64,000 nucleotides of DNA from Aciduricibacillus chroicocephali (GCF_030762805.1 NZ_CP129113.1:2122001-2186000), one strand, 5' to 3'; numbered from the stretch's first letter, positions 16,862-31,931 are shown. A program made the numbers and translations. The notes: generated by a model from the sequence alone, not told the origin.

Positions 16862-17941
16862 TTATTTCCAGCCGACTTCGTTCATTATTTTAATTGCTTC
16901 TTCATTGTTCTCGCCTAATTGTGTCAAATCGATGTCTTGCTCTTTAAAGTCTCCCCATGACTTCAATAGGTCAGATGTTTTTGCATCTTTATTGACCGGG
17001 TATTCAAAGTTTGTTGCAGAGAATTGCTCTTGCTGCTCAGGCTCAGACAAGAACTCAATGAACTTGATTGCATTCTCTTTATTCTTGCTTCCAGCCGCAA
17101 TACCAGCACCACTTATATTCACATGTGTACCTGTTGTATCTTGGTTCGGGAAGACGATGGCAAGCTTCTCAGCTGCTTTTTTCTCTTCTTCTTCTTCAGA
17201 GTTAAGCATTTGACCGAAGTAGTAGGAGTTCATAACCGCAACATCCCCCTCGCCTGCAGCTACTGCTACAGCCTGATCGCGGTCTCCGCCTTTCGGAGCG
17301 CGAGCCATGTTAGCAACGATGCCCTCTGCCCATTTCTTCGCTTCATCTTTTCCATTCAATGCGATGAAGGAAGCGACGAGTGACTGGTTATAGATGTTGT
17401 CAGAAGAACGGATAAGCACTTTGCCTTTGAACTTGTCTGTAGCAAGTACATCATATTCCTTAATATCTTCAGGTTTTACACGCTCTTTGTCATAAGCGAT
17501 TACTCGAGCACGTTTAGTAAGACCGTACCATGCTCCGTCATCATCACGGTACTTATCAGGAACGTTTTGCTCAAGCGTCTTAGATTTGAAAGACTGAAGC
17601 AGACCTTTATCTTTTGCTCTTGCAAGTCGTCCGGCATCAGCTGTAACGAAAACATCAGCTTCTGAAGCCTTGCCTTCACGCTCAAGTCTAGCAATCAATT
17701 CATCATCTTTGGCAGCGATTACATTTACTTTAATGCCAGTCTTCTTTGTAAAGCGATCATATAGTTGCTGATCTGTATCATAATGTCTTCCAGTGTACAG
17801 GTTAAGTTCCTTTGACTCTTCCTTTTTTATACCGGTACTATCTTTATCTTTGCTGGCAGAATCGTCATTGTTCCCACCACATGCTGAAAGCGCCAATAGA
17901 GTAATGATTGCTAAAATGCTTAGAATCCACTTTTTATTCAA
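16862..17941 (-). CDS. Fe(3+) ABC transporter substrate-binding lipoprotein
   Basis: This 359-residue protein has a lipoprotein signal (lipobox ALSAC), then the FutA/FbpA family pattern (YTGRHYDTDQQLYDRFTKKT, later YYFGQML with paired Tyr residues typical of ferric-binding proteins). It should capture ferric iron outside the membrane for the permease/ATPase encoded downstream. The start is TTG at 17939-17941 behind AGGAGG at good spacing. The Fur box 30 bp upstream supports an iron substrate. Confidence 0.92.
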   Translation of the reverse strand: MNKKWILSILAIITLLALSACGGNNDDSASKDKDSTGIKKEESKELNLYTGRHYDTDQQLYDRFTKKTGIKVNVIAAKDDELIARLEREGKASEADVFVTADAGRLARAKDKGLLQSFKSKTLEQNVPDKYRDDDGAWYGLTKRARVIAYDKERVKPEDIKEYDVLATDKFKGKVLIRSSDNIYNQSLVASFIALNGKDEAKKWAEGIVANMARAPKGGDRDQAVAVAAGEGDVAVMNSYYFGQMLNSEEEEEKKAAEKLAIVFPNQDTTGTHVNISGAGIAAGSKNKENAIKFIEFLSEPEQQEQFSATNFEYPVNKDAKTSDLLKSWGDFKEQDIDLTQLGENNEEAIKIMNEVGWK

Positions 17942-17970
17942 TTGTTTTGACCTCCTAGTTTAATTGATAG

Positions 17971-17985
17971 TGATAATTGTTATCA
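17971..17985. promoter_or_regulatory. Fur box of the iron-uptake operon
   Basis: TGATAATTGTTATCA matches the 7-1-7 Fur consensus TGATAATNATTATCA with one mismatch, and more half-sites (ATTGATAG) flank it. It lies about 30 bp upstream of the binding-protein start and implies iron-dependent repression. Confidence 0.9.
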
Positions 17986-18088
17986 ATAGATATATTGAAA
18001 TCTTATAACGATAACAGCTAGTAGTCAACTTTATTTTCAAAATGTTTTAACATCTATTAACTTTGTTCATACTTTGTTTACATTCAGC

Positions 18089-18121
18089 AAAAAATCCACG
18101 AAACAAACTTCGTGGATTTTT
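18089..18121. terminator. Terminator downstream of spoIIQ
   Basis: A 13-bp stem (AAAAATCCACGAA / TTCGTGGATTTTT) with a 6-base loop ends 8 bp from the spoIIQ stop. Confidence 0.9.
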
Positions 18122-18129
18122 AACAGTTA

Positions 18130-18966
18130 CTATTTTGCTTCATCTTGTTTAACATCTTCATCTAGCTTCGTTTCATCAGACTTTTCTTCTGCCGGTTCTT
18201 CTGATGACTCTTTAGATGCTTCAGGCTTCGTTTCTTTTACCTTCTGCCCTTCGTCTCCAGCCTTTTCTTCAGCCTTCGCTGGTTCGAACTCATTAAGCTT
18301 TGAAAGCGGCTTATTGAAGAAGTCTTCAGGGTTCACTTGCTGCTTCTCTTTGCGCAGTTCAAAGTGGACATGGTTGCCATTATCCTTCATGAACAAGTTC
18401 TTGCCTGCTTCACCAATCAATTCTCCTTGGCTCAGCTTGTCGCCTTCTTTAACTTTCACTTCGCCCAGGCTTGCATAGTATGTTGTAATGTCATTGCCAT
18501 GATCCATGACTACTACATTACCAAGCAACGGATTTTCCTTCACTTCGGAAACTTCTCCGCTAAGTGATGCAACTACATCAAACGGCTCGCCGTCCGGCAT
18601 GCTGATGCCTGTACCAGTGCTTTGATAATAACGATTTTGGAATAGGATGATACCATCTTGCTGTGTCTTCTTATCTGCATCATAGCTGTAGAATTTCGTT
18701 ACAATCTCTGCCTGTGCTTCATCAGCGACTGGCATGTGGATTTCTTCCTGCTGCTCCATTACTGGTGCCGCATCTTCATTATGAGGGTTCGTAGATGCAT
18801 CCTTGCTGTTCTGCGCGTCCGGAACCTGACTGTCAGCGTTCTGATACCAGACAACTGCTGTCAGGAGCAATGCTGCAACGGCAAGATACAACGCCGGGAA
18901 AAACCACTTCTTCTTAAACATCTGACTCCATTTGTTTTTTGGAGTATTGTTATTTTCTTCTCTCAT
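18130..18966 (-). CDS. spoIIQ: Forespore engulfment channel protein SpoIIQ
   Basis: This 278-residue protein has a short cytoplasmic start, one membrane helix (FFPALYLAVAALLLTAVVWY) and an extracytoplasmic LytM-like (M23) domain. SpoIIQ binds SpoIIIAH across the intermembrane space during engulfment. HVHFELR is present, but the usual YAHL is YASL, so the fold is probably non-catalytic, as known for SpoIIQ. The C-terminal 60 residues are Glu/Lys-rich and disordered. The ribosome site is GAGGTGAT. A SigF promoter lies just upstream. Confidence 0.93.
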   Translation of the reverse strand: MREENNNTPKNKWSQMFKKKWFFPALYLAVAALLLTAVVWYQNADSQVPDAQNSKDASTNPHNEDAAPVMEQQEEIHMPVADEAQAEIVTKFYSYDADKKTQQDGIILFQNRYYQSTGTGISMPDGEPFDVVASLSGEVSEVKENPLLGNVVVMDHGNDITTYYASLGEVKVKEGDKLSQGELIGEAGKNLFMKDNGNHVHFELRKEKQQVNPEDFFNKPLSKLNEFEPAKAEEKAGDEGQKVKETKPEASKESSEEPAEEKSDETKLDEDVKQDEAK

Positions 18967-18986
18967 CAGATCATCACCTCAACAAC

Positions 18987-19016
18987 CATTCTGAACAGAT
19001 CGAGAGAAAACTATAC
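18987..19016 (-). promoter_or_regulatory. SigF promoter of spoIIQ
   Basis: Minus strand GTATA, 15 bp, GTTCAGAATG. This fits the SigF consensus GYATA-N15-GGNNANANTR with a single mismatch. It starts about 20 bp upstream of the spoIIQ ATG. Confidence 0.75.
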
Positions 19017-19050
19017 ACATTGTGGAAAAAATTTCTGAATAAAAAAAATA

Positions 19051-19093
19051 GGAGCTGTCTCACAGTCTCAAAAAAAGACTTGTGGACAACTCC
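19051..19093 (-). terminator. Terminator downstream of spoIID
   Basis: An imperfect stem (GGAGTTGTCCACAAGTCT with AGACTGTGAGACAGCTCC on the minus strand) is followed by TATTTTTTTT. Confidence 0.85.
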
Positions 19094-19101
19094 TTGCCAT
19101 A

Positions 19102-20259
19102 TTATCTTGATACGAGTTTCGTTGCAGCTTCTTCAACCGGACGAATCTCGATACCTTGATAGTAATGCTTCACAATCTGCTTATAATCTTTACCTTCTTT
19201 AGCCATTCCATTAGCTCCGTACTGGCTCATACCGACACCATGTCCGTAGCCCTTTGTCTTGAAAATAAAATGATCGTTCTTCTGTTCAATTTTGAAATCA
19301 CTCGAAGGCAATCCAAGCAGCTCCCGGATCTTCTTTCCGGAAAACTTGCTGCTGCCCAGTTTCACTTCTGCTACACGACCGCTCTCAGTACGTGTCACTT
19401 CAAATGCTGCTGCCGTACCTCCAGAAAGGTCGATGCCAAGTGCATTGCCGACTTGAGTGCGGGTGAACACTTGCTGATCTTGGAACTTCGGCGACTTCTG
19501 ATCCCAAGGACTTTTCACACTACGCAAATAAGGAAGTTTCTGTCCCCAATAGTCTTCCGAATTCTCCGTGTATCCATTGCTTGTGGAGAAGAATGAAGGC
19601 GTAATCGGCTCTTTATGATAAGTAAGAATTTGACCAGCAGTAGATGCGACTGCTTTCTTTAGCTTTTTCATCTTATTGTCGTACTCACTGCCCCATACTT
19701 TTCTCAATTCAGTATCATTTTTATAAACTTGATGCTGTACTGTATCTGTCACTTGGGCGCCACCTTTATTACTGTTTGAAAGTAAATGGTTGACGATGTA
19801 CGTTCTGGCCGCAAGCGATTGTGCTTTCAACGCTTCCATTTCGAAGTCTGCCGGCATTTCAGAGGCGACTACACGTGTTACATACGTTTCCAGTGGCACA
19901 TTTTCCACTTGCTCTGAAGCCGTTCTCATAACTGCAACAGAAAAAGCGGATTCCGGCTCTTTCACTTCGCTTTTCCCAGTCTCTTTCTGTTGCTTCTTCA
20001 AACCAGCTTCCAAGTTTCCTACCGATGCATCACCAAAAGAAAAAGGAACGACAACGAGTGTCGGAATTAACAATATGACGAGCAGCATTCCAGCTGCAAT
20101 CAGACCTGAGTTCCGCAGCTTCTTCTTGCGTGCAGTGCCTGTTGCGCCCAGCTTCGGGCTGTTGCGATTGCGCATTTTCTGCAATGCCTCATTTTTGAGC
20201 TGTGCTTTGCGCTTCGCTTCTTTCAGTCTCTGTTTATAATGCTGTGACGAGTGCTTCAA
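19102..20259 (-). CDS. spoIID: Stage II sporulation protein D, septal peptidoglycan hydrolase
   Basis: SpoIID is a lytic transglycosylase acting with SpoIIM and SpoIIP to thin septal wall and drive engulfment. The 385-residue protein has one membrane helix (about residues 52-75) and then the SpoIID domain: VPLETYVTRVVASEMPADF, where the Glu in SEMP corresponds to the catalytic one, then SLAARTYIV and GYGHGVGMSQYGA. About 50 Lys/Arg-rich residues precede the helix, making it longer than the B. subtilis protein (343). I chose the TTG at 20257-20259 because AAAGGAGG lies 9 bases before it. Confidence 0.93.
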   Translation of the reverse strand: MKHSSQHYKQRLKEAKRKAQLKNEALQKMRNRNSPKLGATGTARKKKLRNSGLIAAGMLLVILLIPTLVVVPFSFGDASVGNLEAGLKKQQKETGKSEVKEPESAFSVAVMRTASEQVENVPLETYVTRVVASEMPADFEMEALKAQSLAARTYIVNHLLSNSNKGGAQVTDTVQHQVYKNDTELRKVWGSEYDNKMKKLKKAVASTAGQILTYHKEPITPSFFSTSNGYTENSEDYWGQKLPYLRSVKSPWDQKSPKFQDQQVFTRTQVGNALGIDLSGGTAAAFEVTRTESGRVAEVKLGSSKFSGKKIRELLGLPSSDFKIEQKNDHFIFKTKGYGHGVGMSQYGANGMAKEGKDYKQIVKHYYQGIEIRPVEEAATKLVSR

Positions 20260-20304
20260 TATCGACTGCCTCCTTTTTTCCAATCAGCTGTTTCGCCTAT
20301 TTAC

Positions 20305-20330
20305 ATTCTATGAATCAGTGGAAAAAATAG
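20305..20330 (-). promoter_or_regulatory. Candidate SigE promoter of spoIID
   Basis: Minus strand -10 CATAGAAT (7 of 8 to CATACAAT) with CTATTT upstream as a weak -35; the spacing is slightly short. Confidence 0.4.
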
Positions 20331-20338
20331 AACCCGAA

Positions 20339-21259
20339 TCAGCAGACTCCCGGAGCAATCTCCAGCTTGCGCCTTGATGCTGAAAGAATTGCTTTCACTC
20401 CGAGTGGCACAGGCTGGTTCGGTTCACAATGGCCGATTGGCACGCCTTTCATGACTGGGATGGGCAAACATCCAAAGTACTCATTGAATACTTCCTCAGC
20501 TGTAAAAGAGGGTCCAGATCCAGTCGGTTCCGCATTGGCGAAATCACCAAGGACAACCCCTGCAGCTTCGGCGAATTTGCCAGCGTACGTCATCTGTTGC
20601 AGCATACTGTCTATTTTATATGGCGGTTCATTAACGTCTTCAAGGAGAATGATTTTATTCGTTGTGTCCAGTTCAAAAGGGGTACCGAGCATGCTGGCAA
20701 TTACACTTAAGTTACCGCCGACAAGTTCACCTTCAGCCTCGCCACCTGCAAGTATGTATAGAGGGTTGCCTTCTGAATGTTCGATAACTGTCGGTCTTGG
20801 TACGAATAACTGATGGAAGCTCGTGAGTACTTCAAGTGGGTGTTCACTCCTGCCGAGGTCAGAGGCAATCATCGGACCATGGAAAACGGCAAGACCAGAA
20901 AGCTGGCGAATAGCTGACAGCAAGTAAGTCATGTCACTATAGCCCCAATAGATTTTTGGATGCTTTCGGATGAGACGGTAGTCGATAAGTGGAGCGATAC
21001 GTCCGCTTCCATAACCACCACGGGCGAAGAATACGGCACGGATTCTAGGATCTGCGACCATCGTATGAAAGTCTGCGAGTCTCGCATCATCAGTCCCAGC
21101 AAGATACCCGGCCACTTCATATATATGACGCCCCGTTTCCACTTGCAGTCCAAGAGATTTAAGCAGGCAAATGCCCCTTTCCAGTTCTTCTGGACATGGC
21201 GGGCCCGCTAATGCAACGACGCCAACATGATCCCCTGGTTTTAACCGTTCCGCCAGCAT
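20339..21259 (-). CDS. LD-carboxypeptidase (peptidase S66 family)
   Basis: This 306-residue serine peptidase belongs to the family that trims L,D-linkages in murein peptides, or the MccF-type resistance enzymes. The nucleophile Ser is in WGYSDMTYL. The remaining catalytic residues are expected in the AEGELVGGNL region and at the His of IGHCEPNQPVP. A cytosolic role in muropeptide recycling is likely, as there is no signal peptide. The ATG at 21259 follows GGGAGGGG. It lies between murAA and spoIID, where B. subtilis has no such gene, so it is a lineage-specific insertion. Confidence 0.88.
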   Translation of the reverse strand: MLAERLKPGDHVGVVALAGPPCPEELERGICLLKSLGLQVETGRHIYEVAGYLAGTDDARLADFHTMVADPRIRAVFFARGGYGSGRIAPLIDYRLIRKHPKIYWGYSDMTYLLSAIRQLSGLAVFHGPMIASDLGRSEHPLEVLTSFHQLFVPRPTVIEHSEGNPLYILAGGEAEGELVGGNLSVIASMLGTPFELDTTNKIILLEDVNEPPYKIDSMLQQMTYAGKFAEAAGVVLGDFANAEPTGSGPSFTAEEVFNEYFGCLPIPVMKGVPIGHCEPNQPVPLGVKAILSASRRKLEIAPGVC

Positions 21260-21375
21260 ATGTGCATTCCCCTCCCACTTTTTTTGAGAAAATCTGATTC
21301 TTATGTTTATAATCTGGCAATCCGGCAATAATGGCTAAAGAAGCCGGACGCATTCCCCCTTGCTGAATCCGGATC

Positions 21376-21420
21376 AAGGCAGATCTGCAGACACTCCCCC
21401 TGTCTCCTGATCTGCCTTTT
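21376..21420 (+). terminator. Orphan terminator-like hairpin, plus strand
   Basis: AAGGCAGATC pairs with GATCTGCCTT (10 bp), followed by TTTTCTTC on the plus strand only. No plus-strand gene precedes it. Confidence 0.5.
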
Positions 21421-21470
21421 CTTCTATCAAATCATATGAAACGATTCAACTAGATATGCGCACAACAAAA

Positions 21471-21504
21471 AACAGATGGCGCATCCGGAAATGCTCCACC
21501 TGTT
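21471..21504 (-). terminator. Terminator downstream of murAA
   Basis: An imperfect stem (AACAG, TGG and GCAT blocks pairing) is followed on the minus strand by TTTTTTG, about 80 bp after the murAA stop. Confidence 0.65.
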
Positions 21505-21581
21505 CTGATGTTTCTGTATATGCTGTATGAATGATAGCAAAGTTATGGTAAAAGTCGTTTCGTAATCGTTGGAATAGATGA

Positions 21582-22907
21582 TTAGGAAAGTTCAGGAGCA
21601 ATGTTAAAACCCACATCAATACCAGGTTTTCCTTCAACTTCTTCCTCATTCTCACTGATACGTTCAATATCAGCACCAAGGCTTGCCAATTTACCCGCAA
21701 AGTCCACATATCCACGGTCTAGATGCTTCAGTTCTGTAACACGTGTTACCCCATCAGCTACAAGTCCCGCAAGAATTAGAGCTGCTGCTGCACGCAAGTC
21801 TGTTGCTGCAACTTCAGCACCTTGCAAATCAGATGGACCTTCGATGATTACACTTCTGCCTTCGATACGTGTCTTCGCATTCATGCGACGGAATTCTTCC
21901 ACATGCATGAAACGATTCTCGAATACAGTTTCAGTAATGACGCTCGTTCCTTTTGAACAAAGCATAAGAGCCATCATCTGAGACTGCATATCTGTCGGGA
22001 AGCCAGGATGCGGCAATGTTTTGATATCAACTGCTTTCAATGGTTCAGGAGCAGTGATACGAAGACCGCCATTTTCGTTTTGAACTTTTACATTCATTTC
22101 TTCAAGCTTGGAAATGACAGAACGTGAATGTTCCGCAATCGCATTCTCGATGAAAATATTACCGCCAGTAATCGCTGCAGCAACCATGAATGTGCCTGCT
22201 TCGATACGGTCAGGAATGATCGCATGTTCAGCACCATGAAGCTTCTCCACACCATCAATGCGGATTGTTTCTGTACCGGCACCGACAACTTTTGCTCCCA
22301 TTTTATTCAGGAAGTTTGCAAGATCGACGATTTCCGGTTCTTTTGCACAGTTTTCCATAACTGTTTGGCCTTCTGCAAGTGCAGCTGCCATAAGGATGTT
22401 CTCCGTAGCTCCGACACTCGGCACATCAAGATAGATCTTGGCGCCTTTCAGACGGCCTTCTGATTCCAGTTCAACAAATCCGTTGCCGACATGGACTTTT
22501 GCACCCATTGCTTCGAAACCTTTCAAATGAAGGTCAATCGGTCTTGTGCCGATTGCACAGCCACCAGGCATGGCCACATTCGCATGGCCATAGCGCGCCA
22601 ATAGTGGACCCAGGACGAGTACGGATGCACGCATCTTGCGTACATATTCGAATGGTGCTTCTGTTTTTAGTTGACCAGAGGCATCAATGACACAAGTATT
22701 GTCGGCAAATTCCACCTCAGCGTCCATATTGCGCAAAACTTCATTGATTGTGTACACATCAGCCAGTTCAGGCACATCAGTCAGTACACTCTTTCCCTCG
22801 CTAGCGAGGATGCTTGCAGCAATGATCGGGAGCACAGCATTCTTTGCCCCTTCCACTTTGACAGTGCCGTTCAGTTGCCGCCCGCCTCTTACAATGATTT
22901 TATCCAT
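21582..22907 (-). CDS. murAA: UDP-N-acetylglucosamine 1-carboxyvinyltransferase
   Basis: MurA transfers enolpyruvate from PEP to UDP-GlcNAc, the first committed step of peptidoglycan synthesis and the fosfomycin target. The 441-residue protein has the catalytic Cys117 in [13 protein letters not shown] and the substrate-binding [11 protein letters not shown] near the N-terminus. The acidic C-terminal tail ([18 protein letters not shown]) is slightly long. The neighbours ywmB and spoIID identify it as the MurAA rather than MurAB copy. AAGGAG stands before ATG. Confidence 0.96.
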   Translation of the reverse strand: MDKIIVRGGRQLNGTVKVEGAKNAVLPIIAASILASEGKSVLTDVPELADVYTINEVLRNMDAEVEFADNTCVIDASGQLKTEAPFEYVRKMRASVLVLGPLLARYGHANVAMPGGCAIGTRPIDLHLKGFEAMGAKVHVGNGFVELESEGRLKGAKIYLDVPSVGATENILMAAALAEGQTVMENCAKEPEIVDLANFLNKMGAKVVGAGTETIRIDGVEKLHGAEHAIIPDRIEAGTFMVAAAITGGNIFIENAIAEHSRSVISKLEEMNVKVQNENGGLRITAPEPLKAVDIKTLPHPGFPTDMQSQMMALMLCSKGTSVITETVFENRFMHVEEFRRMNAKTRIEGRSVIIEGPSDLQGAEVAATDLRAAAALILAGLVADGVTRVTELKHLDRGYVDFAGKLASLGADIERISENEEEVEGKPGIDVGFNIAPELS

Positions 22908-22941
22908 AGTCCAGATCTCCTTCAGAAACTCTTGTCACTTA

Positions 22942-23658
22942 TTAGTATTCATGCAGCAGGATAGGTGTGCCTATCACGAGCTTGGAGCCGCTGCCTTTAT
23001 TGTTTGTTATTACCGCTTGCATATTCATTCGTTGTTCCGCTATTGTCAAGCTTGCGGGCCACAATGGTATATACCCATAAAATATTTTTTTATTCACAGT
23101 GTTGCCAATGTTTTCTTCCTGCTCTGTCAACTCTTTTATGTTAAGTTTGTCTTTTAATTTGGTTAAAATTTCTCCAGCATCCATAATACCATCATTTGCG
23201 GCTACCAGACAAGCAAATGACTTGACACTGTCCGTAAAAAACTCATTTAATCGCCTATTTTTGATATTTATGTATTTCTGGGCCGACTTTTCGTCCCAAT
23301 GCTCACCTCTCAATTCAATTGTCAGTTCAATTTGTTCGCCATTCGACGGAACGATGACAATAAAGGATTCGGCATACCCTTCTGCTTTGTGTACGTTCTC
23401 AGCAAAATATTTGTCTGCTTTTTTTCCTTTTGTCTTAGTAACTTTCGCATAACGCTCAATGTTATCAATTATACTATATAATTTTTTTTCGGGGATGCTT
23501 TCTTTGAATGTCATTCTCCATTCTTCAATCCCCATATCCAGTTCGTTTGCAAGCATTGCCATATCGTCTATTTCGTTCACAGCTTGCTCTTTTTGTGACC
23601 ATGCAGCTCCTATAAGTACAAAGCAGGCAATCCCTGCTAAAATGATTGCTTTTTTCAT
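22942..23658 (-). CDS. ywmB: YwmB family protein
   Basis: This 238-residue protein has a signal peptide or N-terminal membrane anchor (MKKAIILAGIACFVLIGAAW). It matches the YwmB family (PF08680, TATA-box-binding-like fold), of unknown function, encoded just upstream of murAA as in B. subtilis. Its ribosome site (AGGGGG) lies in the 3' arm of a 13-bp hairpin, so translation may depend on that structure. The gap to murAA is 34 bp, so the two are probably cotranscribed. Confidence 0.85.
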   Translation of the reverse strand: MKKAIILAGIACFVLIGAAWSQKEQAVNEIDDMAMLANELDMGIEEWRMTFKESIPEKKLYSIIDNIERYAKVTKTKGKKADKYFAENVHKAEGYAESFIVIVPSNGEQIELTIELRGEHWDEKSAQKYINIKNRRLNEFFTDSVKSFACLVAANDGIMDAGEILTKLKDKLNIKELTEQEENIGNTVNKKIFYGYIPLWPASLTIAEQRMNMQAVITNNKGSGSKLVIGTPILLHEY

Positions 23659-23666
23659 AATAAAAA

Positions 23667-23704
23667 CCCCCTGTTCATATCTGTTAAACAGTATGAACAG
23701 GGGG
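23667..23704 (-). terminator. Terminator-like hairpin that covers the ywmB ribosome site
   Basis: A 13-bp perfect stem (CCCCCTGTTCATA / TATGAACAGGGGG) is followed by TTTTTATT and then directly by the ywmB ATG. The 3' arm AGGGGG is the only ribosome site for ywmB. It could terminate ywzB transcripts and/or mask ywmB translation. Confidence 0.8.
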
Positions 23705-23770
23705 CTCAGGCATCATACAAAACAAATCCCGACAAAAGAATTCGTTTCTTTACTATGGTCATGTCTTAAT

Positions 23771-24001
23771 TTAGAACAGATAAGTAAGATCGCGCGACCA
23801 TTGTAAGAAATCGAGGAAAAAGCGACTCACTCCTGTGCCGACTACAATTGTGACAAGCAGGATCAGTACCTGAGCCTCTTTTTCCCTTCCTCTGCGGATA
23901 AGCGGGTCGAAATTGATACAGATCATGAGCCGCCACGTTATATAAATGAAAAACAGATGCGAAATCATGCTGATTATCGCCGTTTGTCCGATTGAGAACA
24001 T
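23771..24001 (-). CDS. ywzB: DUF1146 family membrane protein YwzB
   Basis: This 76-residue protein has two membrane segments (AIISMISHLFFIYITWRLMI and AQVLILLVTIVVGTGVSRFF) with a conserved W-x-D-like loop. Size and position between atpC and ywmB match B. subtilis YwzB. Function is unknown. GAGGTG precedes ATG. It is separated from atpC by a repeat-filled gap of 800 bp, so it is probably not read from the atp promoter. Confidence 0.85.
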   Translation of the reverse strand: MFSIGQTAIISMISHLFFIYITWRLMICINFDPLIRRGREKEAQVLILLVTIVVGTGVSRFFLDFLQWSRDLTYLF

Positions 24002-24177
24002 CGTTGCACCTCGCTTTTATGGAATTCAAGTAAGACATTTGGTTGATTCAGAGACTTTACGTGCTGTTTGCACCTAGGCAGCCTTAAGCTCAAAAAGAAA
24101 AAGATGCTTTAACTAAATTAAAAACTCGCTGTCAAAATACATCAACATATATTTAGCTATCAAGTTGAAGTCTAGTG

Positions 24178-24745
24178 CGCTGCCGGATTTCCGCTCCAGG
24201 CGAACGCTTTAACCCAAGGGCTCAAGGGTGACATCTGTTCAAGTTCCTTTCACAGTGTCTACTTTGCCACGGGCATGGCTTCTGCTTCCGACGAATAGGA
24301 CATTCTAGTGTCGATGGTGTCACAGGACGTGACGGTCACCATCGACCTCGCAGGCAAAATAGCCCTACTGCGGGATCTTCAGCTCATGCTATTCCCGCGA
24401 CGGACACGATGTCCTAGTCCACAGGACGTGGCGTTATGTCGGCTAGGAGTCGTCGCCTTCCGCTACAACCGTGGACAATAGAATAACTAAGCGGAGAAAA
24501 GAGCCGAGACTCCCGCGGGAGATGGCTAACATCGGTCGCATCCTGCGACCAACACCATCACTAGGCAAACTGCCGTCGAAACAAGCGTACTGAGACCCTG
24601 CAGGAGAGTAGTGACGAAGCGGCTCAGTGCTTGCCTGCAGGTAAAGAAGACACTGATAAAGCGACTGAAAAGGAAGCTTGAACAGATGTCGCACTTATGC
24701 CCATGAGTGAAAGCGAGATTCTTTTCTGAGCGACGCCTATTGTAA
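24178..24745. repeat. Large palindromic repeat element between ywzB and atpC
   Basis: An element of about 550 bp whose ends are inverted repeats. GACATCTGTTCAAG at 24230-24243 recurs inverted, perfectly, at 24677-24690. Looser similarity extends on both sides for some 30 bases (CGCTTT, CCCA-GGGC, CAGTGTCT). Inside are further palindromes, for example GTCGATGGTG at 24310-24319 with CACCATCGAC at 24337-24346, and CTCCCGCGGGAG. The CTCC-GCGGGA and CCTGCAGG words recall repeats scattered in Bacillaceae genomes. No protein-coding sequence is supported. Confidence 0.75.
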
Positions 24746-24770
24746 CCTCTTAATTCTTTTCAAAACAGAG

Positions 24771-24799
24771 AAAACCCTCATACATAATATGAGGGTTTT
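24771..24799 (-). terminator. atp operon terminator
   Basis: AAAACCCTCATA / TATGAGGGTTTT with a 5-base loop, 10 bp after the atpC stop. Confidence 0.92.
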
Positions 24800-24808
24800 C
24801 CTGTTGTA

Positions 24809-26698
<1,890 letters not shown>

Positions 26699-26710
26699 CT
26701 ATGAAAGGAA

Positions 26711-29679
<2,969 letters not shown>

Positions 29680-29687
<8 letters not shown>

Positions 29688-30210
29688 TTGTCTCACCCAG
29701 CTGCTTCACATAATCGTCGATGAGACGTGCCTGATCTTGGTCGGACAGCTCTTTTTCGATGACTTTTGTTGCAATGAGTACAGAAAGTGATGCAACTTGA
29801 TCCTGCAATGCCTGGATGGCCTTTTCCTTTTCGTTGCGGATATCGGCTTGGGCCGCTTTCTTCAAACGTTCCGATTCCAGACGCGCCTGTTCAATGATTT
29901 CCTGCTCCTGCTTGCTTGCAATCGTGCGTGCATCATCGATAATTCTCTGCGCATCCTGTTTCGCTTCCTTCAGACGCTCTTCCGATTTCACGGCAAGTTC
30001 GGCCGCTTCCTTGCGACTTTTTTCAGCCGCTTCAATTTCGGAAATGACATAGTCCTCGCGCTTTTTCATCATATTCATGATTGGGCCCCAGGCGAACTTT
30101 CTTCCGATTACAAGAAGAATGAGGAAACAGATGAGCTGAACGAGAATATCGCCGATATGCAGGCCACCAAGACTTGCGAATATGTACGGCGTTCCAATCG
30201 TTGCGGACAT
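29680..30210 (-). CDS. atpF: F1F0 ATP synthase subunit b
   Basis: The 176-residue peripheral stalk protein: one N-terminal membrane helix (ILVQLICFLILLVIGRKFAW), then a long charged coiled coil rich in Glu, Lys and Ala. Two copies form the stator. GGGAG precedes ATG. Confidence 0.96.
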
Positions 30211-30259
30211 GGGTGTCGCTCCCTTCTCTTGTTACAATATTTCCAAAAAACGGCTGAAG

Positions 30260-30285
30260 GCAATGGTCCATGGGAGGGCCATTGC
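30260..30285 (-). other. Intercistronic stem-loop between atpE and atpF
   Basis: GCAATGG / CCATTGC with a 12-base loop in the 86-bp gap, and no T run. Possibly an mRNA-stabilising structure that helps the high c-subunit stoichiometry; inference. Confidence 0.4.
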
Positions 30286-30296
30286 ATCACGCCGGC

Positions 30297-30539
<243 letters not shown>

Positions 30540-30576
30540 TTAAAGCGATTTGTTTCAATATTTGTATGAAAACGGT

Positions 30577-31690
<1,114 letters not shown>

Positions 31691-31839
31691 GGCGTCCCTT
31701 CTCCTGATTCATTCCCTAGAGCAAAAAATATATGCTGGCAGGAATGTTTTTGTCCGAATTCAAAATCATCCGTCTTATTGGAAGAAAAAGAAATTCGGCA
31801 ACAGACCTTGCAAAAATAATTACAACGGTCTTAATTTTC

Positions 31840-31868
31840 ACGATACAACAGCACCATTTCAATGTCAA
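31840..31868 (-). promoter_or_regulatory. atp operon promoter (SigA type)
   Basis: Minus strand TTGACA, 17 bp, TATCGT, giving a leader of about 140 bases before atpI. The leader has no obvious riboswitch. Confidence 0.75.
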
Positions 31869-31931
31869 TTTAATTTAGTTACATCAGAAAATTGAGACAA
31901 TCTCCTTGTAAAATGCCCCTTTAAATGCCAA

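Noticed and set aside
24443-24694. Small minus-strand coding frame in the ywzB-atpC gap
   Set aside because: It is composed of palindromic repeat sequence, without a ribosome site or homology.
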